Positions 45,301-52,764 of a DNA stretch of 64,000 nucleotides are shown in pieces; position 1 is the first letter of the stretch; each line of letters begins with the position of its first letter. The translations under genes were made by a program, and so were the position numbers. Below the pieces are notes generated by a model that saw nothing but the letters and a program-made list of their open reading frames with translations, did no database searches and was not told where the DNA came from. Origin of the DNA: Pokkaliibacter plantistimulans (GTDB taxonomy: Bacteria; Pseudomonadota; Gammaproteobacteria; Pseudomonadales; Balneatricaceae); the NCBI RefSeq assembly GCF_046844695.1, contig NZ_CP177354.1, positions 4,216,001 through 4,280,000 of the forward strand, written 5' to 3'.

Positions 45301-46467
45301 GAACGCTTACAGCTTTGCATTTGAGCGCCTATCGCGAGGCGGTTTAGCCCCGCGGGCGCGGGGAACGCTGCGGCACCTGAGTAATCAATGCCCCATGATG
45401 CGGTTTAGCCCCGCGGGCGCGGGGAACGCGCACCAGTTAGCTGGTCTGCAAGACGTTTGGCCGGTTTAGCCCCGCGGGCGCGGGGAACGCTGAGCAGAGC
45501 GGTTCAGAACACCATCACCGCCCGGTTTAGCCCCGCGGGCGCGGGGAACGCCGGTATCAACCAGTGTAGGCGTTGAGATATTCCGGTTTAGCCCCGCGGG
45601 CGCGGGGAACGCCCGGTGATCAGTTTCATTTTCCGCCTCCAAAACGGTTTAGCCCCGCGGGCGCGGGGAACGCTAATGGCTGGGCGAATGGATATGGCTC
45701 AGGTGCGGTTTAGCCCCGCGGGCGCGGGGAACGCTCGATACTGCGTTTTGTGGTTTTGTGGACCAGCGGTTTAGCCCCGCGGGCGCGGGGAACGCGTCTT
45801 CACAGCATACCTGGTAAACCTGCAGTACGGTTTAGCCCCGCGGGCGCGGGGAACGCATCAGGCCCGATGGCAGCTATCAGGAAATTTACGGTTTAGCCCC
45901 GCGGGCGCGGGGAACGCACAATTGAAAGTGAGCTGGATTCTGAAGCCGCTGGTTTAGCCCCGCGGGCGCGGGGAACGCTCATTGACGCCTACCATTTTTG
46001 GTCGGACCCGCGGTTTAGCCCCGCGGGCGCGGGGAACGCCCACATCCAGATAATCCGCCAAACTGTTAACGCGGTTTAGCCCCGCGGGCGCGGGGAACGC
46101 GTGAAAATGAAAGGTAGCCAATGCCTTATTGGGCGGTTTAGCCCCGCGGGCGCGGGGAACGCCTGGGCACGAGCACCCCGAAACAATGGATTACCGGTTT
46201 AGCCCCGCGGGCGCGGGGAACGCACAGACGAAGTGCACAGATTGAAGGCGCCAGGCGGTTTAGCCCCGCGGGCGCGGGGAACGCTGGTGTAGGCTGAGAA
46301 GTTCTAAAAAGTACCTCGGTTTAGCCCCGCGGGCGCGGGGAACGCGCGCCATTGCCAAGATGTTCGGAGGCAAAGCGCGGTTTAGCCCCGCGGGCGCGGG
46401 GAACGCGGTCTTGGCGGGGACGAGTCGCCCGGATCGTGAGGTTTAGCCCCGCGGGCGCGGGGAACGC
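42342..46467 (-). CRISPR. Type I-E CRISPR array, 68 repeats and 67 spacers
   Basis: The repeat is 28 conserved bases plus a 29th that is nearly always the same, with the hairpin core CCCCGCG-x-x-CGCGGGG, and recurs every 61 bases. Counting from repeat ends gives 67 intervals: 63 spacers are 32 bases, three are 33 (ending before 44362, 45339 and 46133) and one is 40 (43285-43324). Repeat orientation, the AT-rich leader on the right next to cas2, and two degenerate repeats at the left end (42342 and 42402) show transcription on the minus strand, newest spacers nearest 46467. The near-invariant repeats and intact cas genes suggest a working system. Confidence 0.98.
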
Positions 46468-46562
46468 ACTTGATGGATACTATTGTTTTTAAAGGTCTTT
46501 TTCACCCTCTAAATTTCCACCAACTATTCGATCATTTTTCCGTCTTGTTAAAGAGCGCTAAC
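46468..46562 (-). promoter_or_regulatory. CRISPR leader
   Basis: This is a 95-base AT-rich stretch between cas2 and the first repeat. On the minus strand TTGGT occurs at 46519-46523, 52-56 bases from the first repeat; a TTGGT anchoring site for Cas1-Cas2 is described at a similar place in E. coli. An imperfect IHF-like sequence (AAACAATAGTATC) lies nearer the repeat. The array promoter should lie here or in the end of cas2, but I cannot place it firmly. Confidence 0.7.
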
Positions 46563-46856
46563 CTATTGATTTTCAACAGGTAGAAAAGACACCAGCCGCA
46601 ACCCATCCCAGTCCACCGGCATACGCCGGTTACTGCCATAGGTTTGAAAGTCAAACCCTGACTCCGTGTTGGTGGCCCAGGCCATCACCACATTGCCCTG
46701 CTCGGCCAGTGCGTTGATCTGTTCCCAGATCATCTCTCTGATACGCCGTGAGGTATCGCCGATATAGACCCCTGCCCTGACTTCCAGCAGCCAGACAGCA
46801 AGGCGTCCGCGTAACCGTGGCGGTACATTTTCAGTAACAACCACCAGCATGCTCAT
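46563..46856 (-). CDS. cas2: CRISPR-associated protein Cas2 (type I-E)
   Basis: This is a 97-residue Cas2e, the structural partner of Cas1 in spacer integration. The sequence follows the I-E form: MLVVVTENVPPRLRGRLAVWLLEVRAGVYIGD, then IREMIWEQI and a C-terminal beta strand SNRRMPVDWDGLRLVSFLPV. It overlaps cas1 by 4 bases (ATGA). It is the last gene before the leader. Confidence 0.97.
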   Translation of the reverse strand: MSMLVVVTENVPPRLRGRLAVWLLEVRAGVYIGDTSRRIREMIWEQINALAEQGNVVMAWATNTESGFDFQTYGSNRRMPVDWDGLRLVSFLPVENQ

Positions 46857-47773
46857 CGATGGCTCCGGTGCCCGGCATCGCCGGACGGCGCAGGTTCGGG
46901 AATGGCAGGGGGTTGGGCATCCGCAGGCGCGGCAGGCGGTGCAATTTCTCCGGCGGCGAGTACGTCTTCAATCAGCGGGATCAGTTTGCCCAGCACCTGT
47001 GAGGAGCGAAATATATCGCGACAGGCCAGCCGTACTTCCTGATCCGGTTTGCCAGGGCGTTTGGCCGCAATCTCGAACGCTTTGGGCACCACGGTATCGA
47101 ATTTGATGATGTCGGCGATGTCGTAGACGAAAGACAGGGGTTTGCCACTGTGCACAAAACCGATGGCGGGGGCATAACCGGCGGCCAGCACGGCGGCTTC
47201 GGTAATGCCGTACAGGCAGGAAGTGGCCGCACTGATGCACTGGTTGACGATGTCACCCCGTGCCCAGTCGTTGGGGTCGTAATTGCGCCCCTTCCACTCC
47301 ACGCCAAAGCGCTGGGCCAGCAGTTTGTAGGTTTCCCGCACTCGGGCACCTTCAATACCGCGTAGCTGTTCCACTGAACGACGGCTGGGTACCGGTTCAC
47401 CAAAGCGCAGCTCAAACATTTTGCGCACTACCTTAAGCCGCAGCTCTTCATCCAGCGCCAGTTTGGCCTGATAGAGCAGGCGGTCAGAACGCGCGCCACC
47501 GGGCTGGCCCGCAGCGTACAGCCTGACGCCCGCTTCCCCCACCCATACCAGCAAGGTCCCCACGGTGGCAGCCAGTTTGATCGCCGCATGGGAAACACGG
47601 GTGCCCGGCTCCAGCATGATGCAGGCCACTGATCCGACCGGGATATGAGTCCGTACTCCGGTGGCATCGATGAGCACAAAGGCACCGTCGATCACGTCGA
47701 TCTGGCCGTATTGCAGAAACACCAGAGACACCCGGTCTTTCAGCGGGATGGGGTTGAGCGGGACAAAGGCCAT
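46853..47773 (-). CDS. cas1: CRISPR-associated integrase Cas1 (type I-E)
   Basis: This is a 306-residue Cas1e (E. coli 305). The catalytic residues are visible: Glu in EQLRGIEGARVRETY near residue 141, His in GFVHSGKPLSF near residue 208, and Asp in VYDIADIIKFD. It joins new spacers at the leader end. GGAGGG precedes the ATG. The tail is Pro/Ala-rich, as in the E. coli protein. Confidence 0.97.
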   Translation of the reverse strand: MAFVPLNPIPLKDRVSLVFLQYGQIDVIDGAFVLIDATGVRTHIPVGSVACIMLEPGTRVSHAAIKLAATVGTLLVWVGEAGVRLYAAGQPGGARSDRLLYQAKLALDEELRLKVVRKMFELRFGEPVPSRRSVEQLRGIEGARVRETYKLLAQRFGVEWKGRNYDPNDWARGDIVNQCISAATSCLYGITEAAVLAAGYAPAIGFVHSGKPLSFVYDIADIIKFDTVVPKAFEIAAKRPGKPDQEVRLACRDIFRSSQVLGKLIPLIEDVLAAGEIAPPAAPADAQPPAIPEPAPSGDAGHRSHR

Positions 47774-47789
47774 CGTGCCCTCCAGTTAT

Positions 47790-48701
47790 TCAGTAAGGCA
47801 CCGGCCTGACCAGCATCAGCCCGCAGCCAAAGCCTTTCGCTGCCCCCACTCCCTGCTTTAACAGGACGGTAAAGCGCTGCGGGTCCGTCACTATCAGCTC
47901 GCCACTCATGTCCACTGACAGGAAGCGTGCCTTGCGGCCACTGCTGTCAATACGGCCTGCTGCGGGGTCTTTTTCCGGTAGCGGATGAGCGTGGTATGCC
48001 TGCCACTCAAAAGCGGCTACGGTGCGGGCCTCATCGGTAATGTCGTCTTCAATCACGCGCTCGGCCAGGGTGAAGATACCTTGTCTTGAAGGGTTCTCCG
48101 TCAACCAGTGCATCAGGCGTTGTGCCACACGTTCCTGCATGGCCAGATCGAGCAAGGTGCGCAGTTCATGGCGCCGCCCGGTCTCAGCAAAGTAGCGGGT
48201 CTGGCTGAGGTAGCTGCACAGCCAGTCGTGCAGTGCAGCTGGCTGAGGCAGCTTGAGCAGGCGTTTGCGCATCTCCTCTTTCCCCCCTTGCGTCGCCTGC
48301 CCGTGCAACTCACAGAGGTGGCGGAAAAACCGCAGCTGTTCGTCCATCACCAGATCATGGCGCTGCCTGTCGCGGGTCACCACGGGATTGGCGCGCAGGC
48401 GGAAGGACAGATGCTGGCCTGCACTAAACTCTGGCTGGAAGGGTTTGCTCTGCACATCAAACAGGGGTGAATCCAGCCTGGGCGGTTGAGGCGAGAGCAG
48501 ATAGTAAAGTGGCTCGCCCTTGATGCCGGGCTGCGCGATTTGCTCCTTGGCGATCTCTTCGCGATAGAGAAAATCGCGCTGTTGCTGATCAAACAAATCC
48601 CACAACAAGCGGTGTACACCGTAGGTACGATCCAGCAATACGCGGCTCAGTTGCGTGTGCTTGCTGATGTCTGGCTTGAGCATAACGCGTGACAGATACA
48701 T
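47790..48701 (-). CDS. cas6e: Cas6e pre-crRNA endonuclease with a large internal insertion
   Basis: Cas6e cuts the repeat hairpin to release crRNAs and stays in Cascade. The 303-residue product keeps the N-terminal MYLSRVMLKP, the catalytic His (H30 in GVHRLLWDLF), the FRLRANP strand (100-106) and the Gly-rich C-terminal loop GVGAAKGFGCGLMLV (285-299). E. coli Cas6e has 199 residues. About 90-100 extra residues lie between FRLRANP and the strand RFLSVDMSGELIV, mostly charged helix around 118-215. The start at 48701 has GGAGG 9 bases upstream; the in-frame ORF to 48782 overlaps cas5e. Confidence 0.93.
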   Translation of the reverse strand: MYLSRVMLKPDISKHTQLSRVLLDRTYGVHRLLWDLFDQQQRDFLYREEIAKEQIAQPGIKGEPLYYLLSPQPPRLDSPLFDVQSKPFQPEFSAGQHLSFRLRANPVVTRDRQRHDLVMDEQLRFFRHLCELHGQATQGGKEEMRKRLLKLPQPAALHDWLCSYLSQTRYFAETGRRHELRTLLDLAMQERVAQRLMHWLTENPSRQGIFTLAERVIEDDITDEARTVAAFEWQAYHAHPLPEKDPAAGRIDSSGRKARFLSVDMSGELIVTDPQRFTVLLKQGVGAAKGFGCGLMLVRPVPY

Positions 48702-48702
48702 G

Positions 48703-49500
48703 TTAGTGGCCCTCCGTGAGGTACAGGCGCAGCACTTTGCGCGGCGCAAACTGCCAGCGCTGCCGTGATAGCAACTGGTCATGCTGGGTGAACGTCATCA
48801 GGGCACTGGCGTCGATTGCCTGCTCGCCGCGGAAGTCATCCAGCTCGCCTTCCCAGTTGTATTCCACAGTACTCTCAGCGGCCAGCTGCGGTGTGTCGTC
48901 AGCCGCCTGCAGTGGCTGTTGTTCGTCCCGCTCAAACTGCAGTGGTTTGGGCTGATACTGCGCAAATGCCCCATAGAAGCCATCTGCCTGCAGCAGCTGC
49001 GGTTGCAGCGGGGCTGCCAGCGGGCAGGACTTGCGCCCAAGATAGAGGCTGAATCGGGGCTGCTGCAGTGCTTCTGCGATGTCTGCCAGCGTGAAAGGGA
49101 CGCCGTCACGCTCACCGTGCTGACTCACCCGCAGTGCCACCCATGCCAGGGCATCGGTGCGGTATTCACGGCTGGACAGCACCGTCCCCAACCGCTCACG
49201 ACCAGCCACCAGCTCGTCGCGCCGGGTGCGATAACGAAATTTACCCACGGAGTCAGGCGCTTGCACTGTGTGGTAGTCACGCAGTAGCTGGCCTTTGCTG
49301 CGCACCGCTGTCGCCAGTGCATAGCGCTGATTCAGTGCCAGATGGGTCGCTTCTTCTTCCCGCCTGATGCCGAGGGCGGCGGCCACCAGCCCCAGCACGG
49401 CGGCTTTAGTCGGCCCGCTGTGGCTGTGGCGTGACTCGCCGACAGCAATATCGCCCCAACTGGCCATGGGCCCGTAGAGGCGAAAAACCAGATAGTCCAT
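48703..49500 (-). CDS. cas5e: Cascade subunit Cas5e (CasD)
   Basis: This is a 265-residue Cas5 that holds the 5' handle of the crRNA. The opening is YLVFRLYGPMASWGDIAVGESRHSHSGPTKAAVLGLVAAALGI, the usual Cas5e motif for repeat-handle contacts. It is about 40 residues longer than E. coli CasD, with an acidic, Gln-rich stretch near residues 180-215. GGGAGG lies 5 bases before the ATG. Confidence 0.95.
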   Translation of the reverse strand: MDYLVFRLYGPMASWGDIAVGESRHSHSGPTKAAVLGLVAAALGIRREEEATHLALNQRYALATAVRSKGQLLRDYHTVQAPDSVGKFRYRTRRDELVAGRERLGTVLSSREYRTDALAWVALRVSQHGERDGVPFTLADIAEALQQPRFSLYLGRKSCPLAAPLQPQLLQADGFYGAFAQYQPKPLQFERDEQQPLQAADDTPQLAAESTVEYNWEGELDDFRGEQAIDASALMTFTQHDQLLSRQRWQFAPRKVLRLYLTEGH

Positions 49501-49512
49501 ACCGACCTCCCG

Positions 49513-50592
49513 TCAGTGGCTGGCATCCGCGACAAAAGCCAGCAGCTCAGCGAATGACGACTTTTCATCGCCGACCACTAACTCATAGCGATGCTCAGCA
49601 CACTGACCGTAGGCCTGATCAAACCCCTGATACTGGCGACGAATAGCGGCGACTGCCTGTGTCAGGTAGTCCGCATCTACCTTGCCCCAGACTTCAATCG
49701 GTTTGAGATAAGCAACGGAGAGGGAGCGCGGCTGCTGGTTGCCCACTTCGGCCAGAACGTAGCTGGCATAGCCTTGATGAGCAAAGCTGTTTTGTTTGCC
49801 CGACGGCGGCACTTTGACGGCCGCTTCAATCAGTGCAGCGATGGCGGTGTCGGCCAGTGCGGCGTCCCCGGCCAGGTTGTCGATCAGCTGTTCGCGGTTG
49901 ATGCACAGGTAGGAATAGAACAGGCCAGCGGCAAAACCGGTTTCGCCGATATGAGAGGAACCGGCATCTTCGCGCCCGTCGTTAAGATCATCCACCGCGG
50001 TGAAGTAATCGTCCTCAATCACGACCGGGTGAACCGACAATGCGTGAGCCACCTGACAGGCTGCCTCTACATTGAACGCGGGCTTGGAGGCCAGCATACG
50101 ACCAAACAGCGCAATATCCACTGCGGCATTGGTTTCTCGCAGCAGGTTCAGCTCGCCCTCTTCCGGCGCGCGCTTCTGCTCGATCAGGGTCTGCACCAGC
50201 TGGTCAATCAGTGCCTGCTCCTGAGGGCTGACATGCACCAGTTGTTCAATTTCCAGCTCATTCAGCGGCTCTTTCTTGTCAGCCTTTTTGTTCTTGCCGA
50301 ACACCCCTGCAATCGATTTAGCCCACTCCAGCGCGTCCTTCTCTTTGATACCGCCTGCCAGCAGCTGGTTGTAGGCTTCCGTACCCAGCATTTTGGTGCG
50401 CACTCCCAGATGCCCGGCCAGCGCATGCTGAAACAGTTCAGAAGTACGCCAGTGGCGCTTCAGGCTCTGGGAAGACACCCGCAGGCGATCCACACCGCCC
50501 ATTTTCGCCGTCTTGGGGCGGCCCTGATCATCGCGGTTCAGGTTGGCAGGTGGGTAAGATGTCAGCAGGTGAATCTGGATAAAACGGTTCAT
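49513..50592 (-). CDS. cas7e: Cascade backbone subunit Cas7e (CasC/Cse4)
   Basis: This is a 359-residue Cas7, the six-copy backbone that wraps the guide. Signatures are FIQIHLLTSYPPANLNRDDQGRPKTAKMGGVDRLRVSSQSLKRHWRTS at the N-terminus and DAGSSHIGETGFAAGLFYSYLCIN near residue 205. AGGAG lies 7 bases before the ATG. It lies between cse2 and cas5e with short gaps. Confidence 0.97.
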   Translation of the reverse strand: MNRFIQIHLLTSYPPANLNRDDQGRPKTAKMGGVDRLRVSSQSLKRHWRTSELFQHALAGHLGVRTKMLGTEAYNQLLAGGIKEKDALEWAKSIAGVFGKNKKADKKEPLNELEIEQLVHVSPQEQALIDQLVQTLIEQKRAPEEGELNLLRETNAAVDIALFGRMLASKPAFNVEAACQVAHALSVHPVVIEDDYFTAVDDLNDGREDAGSSHIGETGFAAGLFYSYLCINREQLIDNLAGDAALADTAIAALIEAAVKVPPSGKQNSFAHQGYASYVLAEVGNQQPRSLSVAYLKPIEVWGKVDADYLTQAVAAIRRQYQGFDQAYGQCAEHRYELVVGDEKSSFAELLAFVADASH

Positions 50593-50609
50593 GGCATTAC
50601 TCCTTTGCT

Positions 50610-51176
50610 TCAGGCGGCAGTGTCGGTGGTGGTTTTACTTTTGCGTGGCAGGTAATAATCCTGCGCCCATTTCACACTCAGGCGTTTGATGGGGTTACGG
50701 TCAGGGCCATGCAGGTATTCGTCGTACCAGTGCAGGATGCCCTCCGTCAGCGAGAAAATATTGACGTGCTTGTCCAGCAGGCGAATGGCACGCAGCAGGC
50801 GACGGAAGAATTCTTCCGGGGTGCGGCTTTTAATCAGCTGCCTGAAGCGCAATTCGCTCATGACCGGGCGGTCATGGTCACCACTGCCTAGCTGCGCCGC
50901 GAAAGGGATGCCACTGCTGTGCTGACTGACCTGGGCTAACGCCGTCGCGACCATCGCGCTGGCATAGAGATGACCGGGCTGTGCCCAGCGCTCCGGCATC
51001 ACACTGAGAAACTGAAAAAAACTGTCTGTCAGCAGGGCATCGTCAGGCCGGTCTACCCGGCGCAAACGAGCTCGTACGCCGCGATGATCATCCAGTGATT
51101 GCCACCATGCGATGAGGCGCGCAGGCTCAGCACCGTGCAGGTCGTAATAGGGTTCTTTGGGTGACAGCTCAGCCAT
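50610..51176 (-). CDS. cse2: Cascade small subunit Cse2 (CasB)
   Basis: This is a 188-residue Cse2, mostly helical, present as a dimer in Cascade, where it stabilises the R-loop. Basic helix motifs are RGVRARLRRVDRPDDALL and RFRQLIKSRTPEEFFRRLLRAIRLL; the family sequence SVKWAQDYYLP is near the C-terminus. It overlaps cas8e by 8 bases with AGGAGG inside the end of that gene. Confidence 0.95.
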   Translation of the reverse strand: MAELSPKEPYYDLHGAEPARLIAWWQSLDDHRGVRARLRRVDRPDDALLTDSFFQFLSVMPERWAQPGHLYASAMVATALAQVSQHSSGIPFAAQLGSGDHDRPVMSELRFRQLIKSRTPEEFFRRLLRAIRLLDKHVNIFSLTEGILHWYDEYLHGPDRNPIKRLSVKWAQDYYLPRKSKTTTDTAA

Positions 51177-52764
51177 GGGCTACCTCCTGAGTGTGCGGGT
51201 TGTCAGATTTCAGGGCTTTGACCGATTTGAGGGAATGGAACTTGCCGAGCAGAGCGGATCGGGCTGTGATAACCCGTCGCAAGTCCAGGTCTTCGACTCG
51301 GGTGTGCAACGCATACTGATCAAACAACTGCTCCAGCGTCCGGTGCAGGGTTTTCCACCATGCCGTTGCCACCTCCGCGGGCATGCGCTCCTGCGACTGC
51401 ACGGCGGTGACCAGCTGCTGCAAGAGCTGATAGAAATGGCTTTCGGTGGTTTGCCAGAATTCAGTATCGATAAAACTGTTATCGCCGCTGGCGTTTTCCG
51501 GGCTGCGATACCATGCCTCTTTGATAAATTTACGCAGCAACGGTGCCGCCTCTTTGGCTGGCATCAGCAAGGCTTCTACCCAGCGCTGCAGCATAGTGAT
51601 CTGCGCCGTGGGCAACACAAACACCGGCAGGGTATGGTCGTACCAGCAACGGGCTTTCATGTTGTCCATGTCGTAACCGAAGCACCACAGCTGCAACTGC
51701 ACCCCGCTGGCCAGATACATTTCCTTGTCCTGAACCAGTGACTGCACCACGCTGGCCGCTGTGTCACCGTTGTCTTTGTCTTCAATGGCCAGCCCCAGCC
51801 AGTGCCGGTAGCTGAGCCCGCCTTTTTGCCCTTTGAGTGACAGCGGTGGCGCTTCATTCTTCTTGTCAAAGCGATAAGGGGTCAGCGGGTGCCGCCAGGG
51901 GCCTTCATAGTTGGTGCCGTAATTGCGGGTGAGATAGTGGCTGAACAGCGTGTCACTGTGATCGCCACACAAATCACAGTCGCCCTCTGTCACAGCAGGC
52001 TGCAAACGAATGCGACGCGGCATACCCCAGTACATCTGCAACGGATGGACATCACCGGGCAGCGTATTTTGCCCGCCCTTGTCCGACAGCCGGGTGTTAC
52101 CCAGCCAGGGGAATATGGCCGCCGTCATGGCCTCGTGACTATGCAAATCATGGCGCTGCTCCAGCACATTGAGCCATAGCCTATGCCAGAGGGTGCTGTG
52201 AGCCGGGTCAACAGGCTGGAGCAAGGTGGTCAGGGGGCCACCGCCACGCAGCCCGACACGGTGACCGACGCCACCGGAAGGGGCATTGGTTTGCAGGGTG
52301 AAAAGCGCCTGTGCCGCGCAGGCCGGGCAAATGGCTGTGACCCGACCGCCTTTGATAAAAAAGTCGAGGTTATCCTTCAGGGTTTTGCCACCGGGCGCTT
52401 CGACCAACAAACCAGCGATGTCTTTCTGCTCCCCCTCCTCCAGCGTTAAATCCTGTAAAAAGGCCGGTTTACCCACCTCGCTGCTCAGCTCAAAAGCCGT
52501 AGCCAACGCACTGAACTGCTGTGCCAGCACGTGCGCATCAGGCGGAGTCTGATACCACTCGGCCCACACCTCACTGTCCTCAGGCGCACAACGGGATTGC
52601 AGCAGGCCGATCAAAAACTGGTACAACCCGCCCTGAAAATCCGCCCGCGGGGCCGCCAGCTCCACCACGGGGTTAGCGGTTTCCGCGATTTGCCAGGGGG
52701 CAATACGACAATAACTGCCATCCTGACGGAGGGCGGGTATCCACGGGTCATGGATCAGGTTCAT
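51169..52764 (-). CDS. cas8e: Cascade large subunit Cas8e (Cse1/CasA)
   Basis: This is a 531-residue Cas8e that recognises the PAM and recruits Cas3. It begins MNLIHDPWIPALRQDGS. It has a zinc site (CPAC near residue 151 and CDLC near residue 262), GGVGHRVGLRGGGPLTTL, and the loop NYGTNYEGPWRHPLTPY. A C-terminal four-helix bundle follows. It overlaps cas3 by 4 bases. Confidence 0.97.
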   Translation of the reverse strand: MNLIHDPWIPALRQDGSYCRIAPWQIAETANPVVELAAPRADFQGGLYQFLIGLLQSRCAPEDSEVWAEWYQTPPDAHVLAQQFSALATAFELSSEVGKPAFLQDLTLEEGEQKDIAGLLVEAPGGKTLKDNLDFFIKGGRVTAICPACAAQALFTLQTNAPSGGVGHRVGLRGGGPLTTLLQPVDPAHSTLWHRLWLNVLEQRHDLHSHEAMTAAIFPWLGNTRLSDKGGQNTLPGDVHPLQMYWGMPRRIRLQPAVTEGDCDLCGDHSDTLFSHYLTRNYGTNYEGPWRHPLTPYRFDKKNEAPPLSLKGQKGGLSYRHWLGLAIEDKDNGDTAASVVQSLVQDKEMYLASGVQLQLWCFGYDMDNMKARCWYDHTLPVFVLPTAQITMLQRWVEALLMPAKEAAPLLRKFIKEAWYRSPENASGDNSFIDTEFWQTTESHFYQLLQQLVTAVQSQERMPAEVATAWWKTLHRTLEQLFDQYALHTRVEDLDLRRVITARSALLGKFHSLKSVKALKSDNPHTQEVAHG

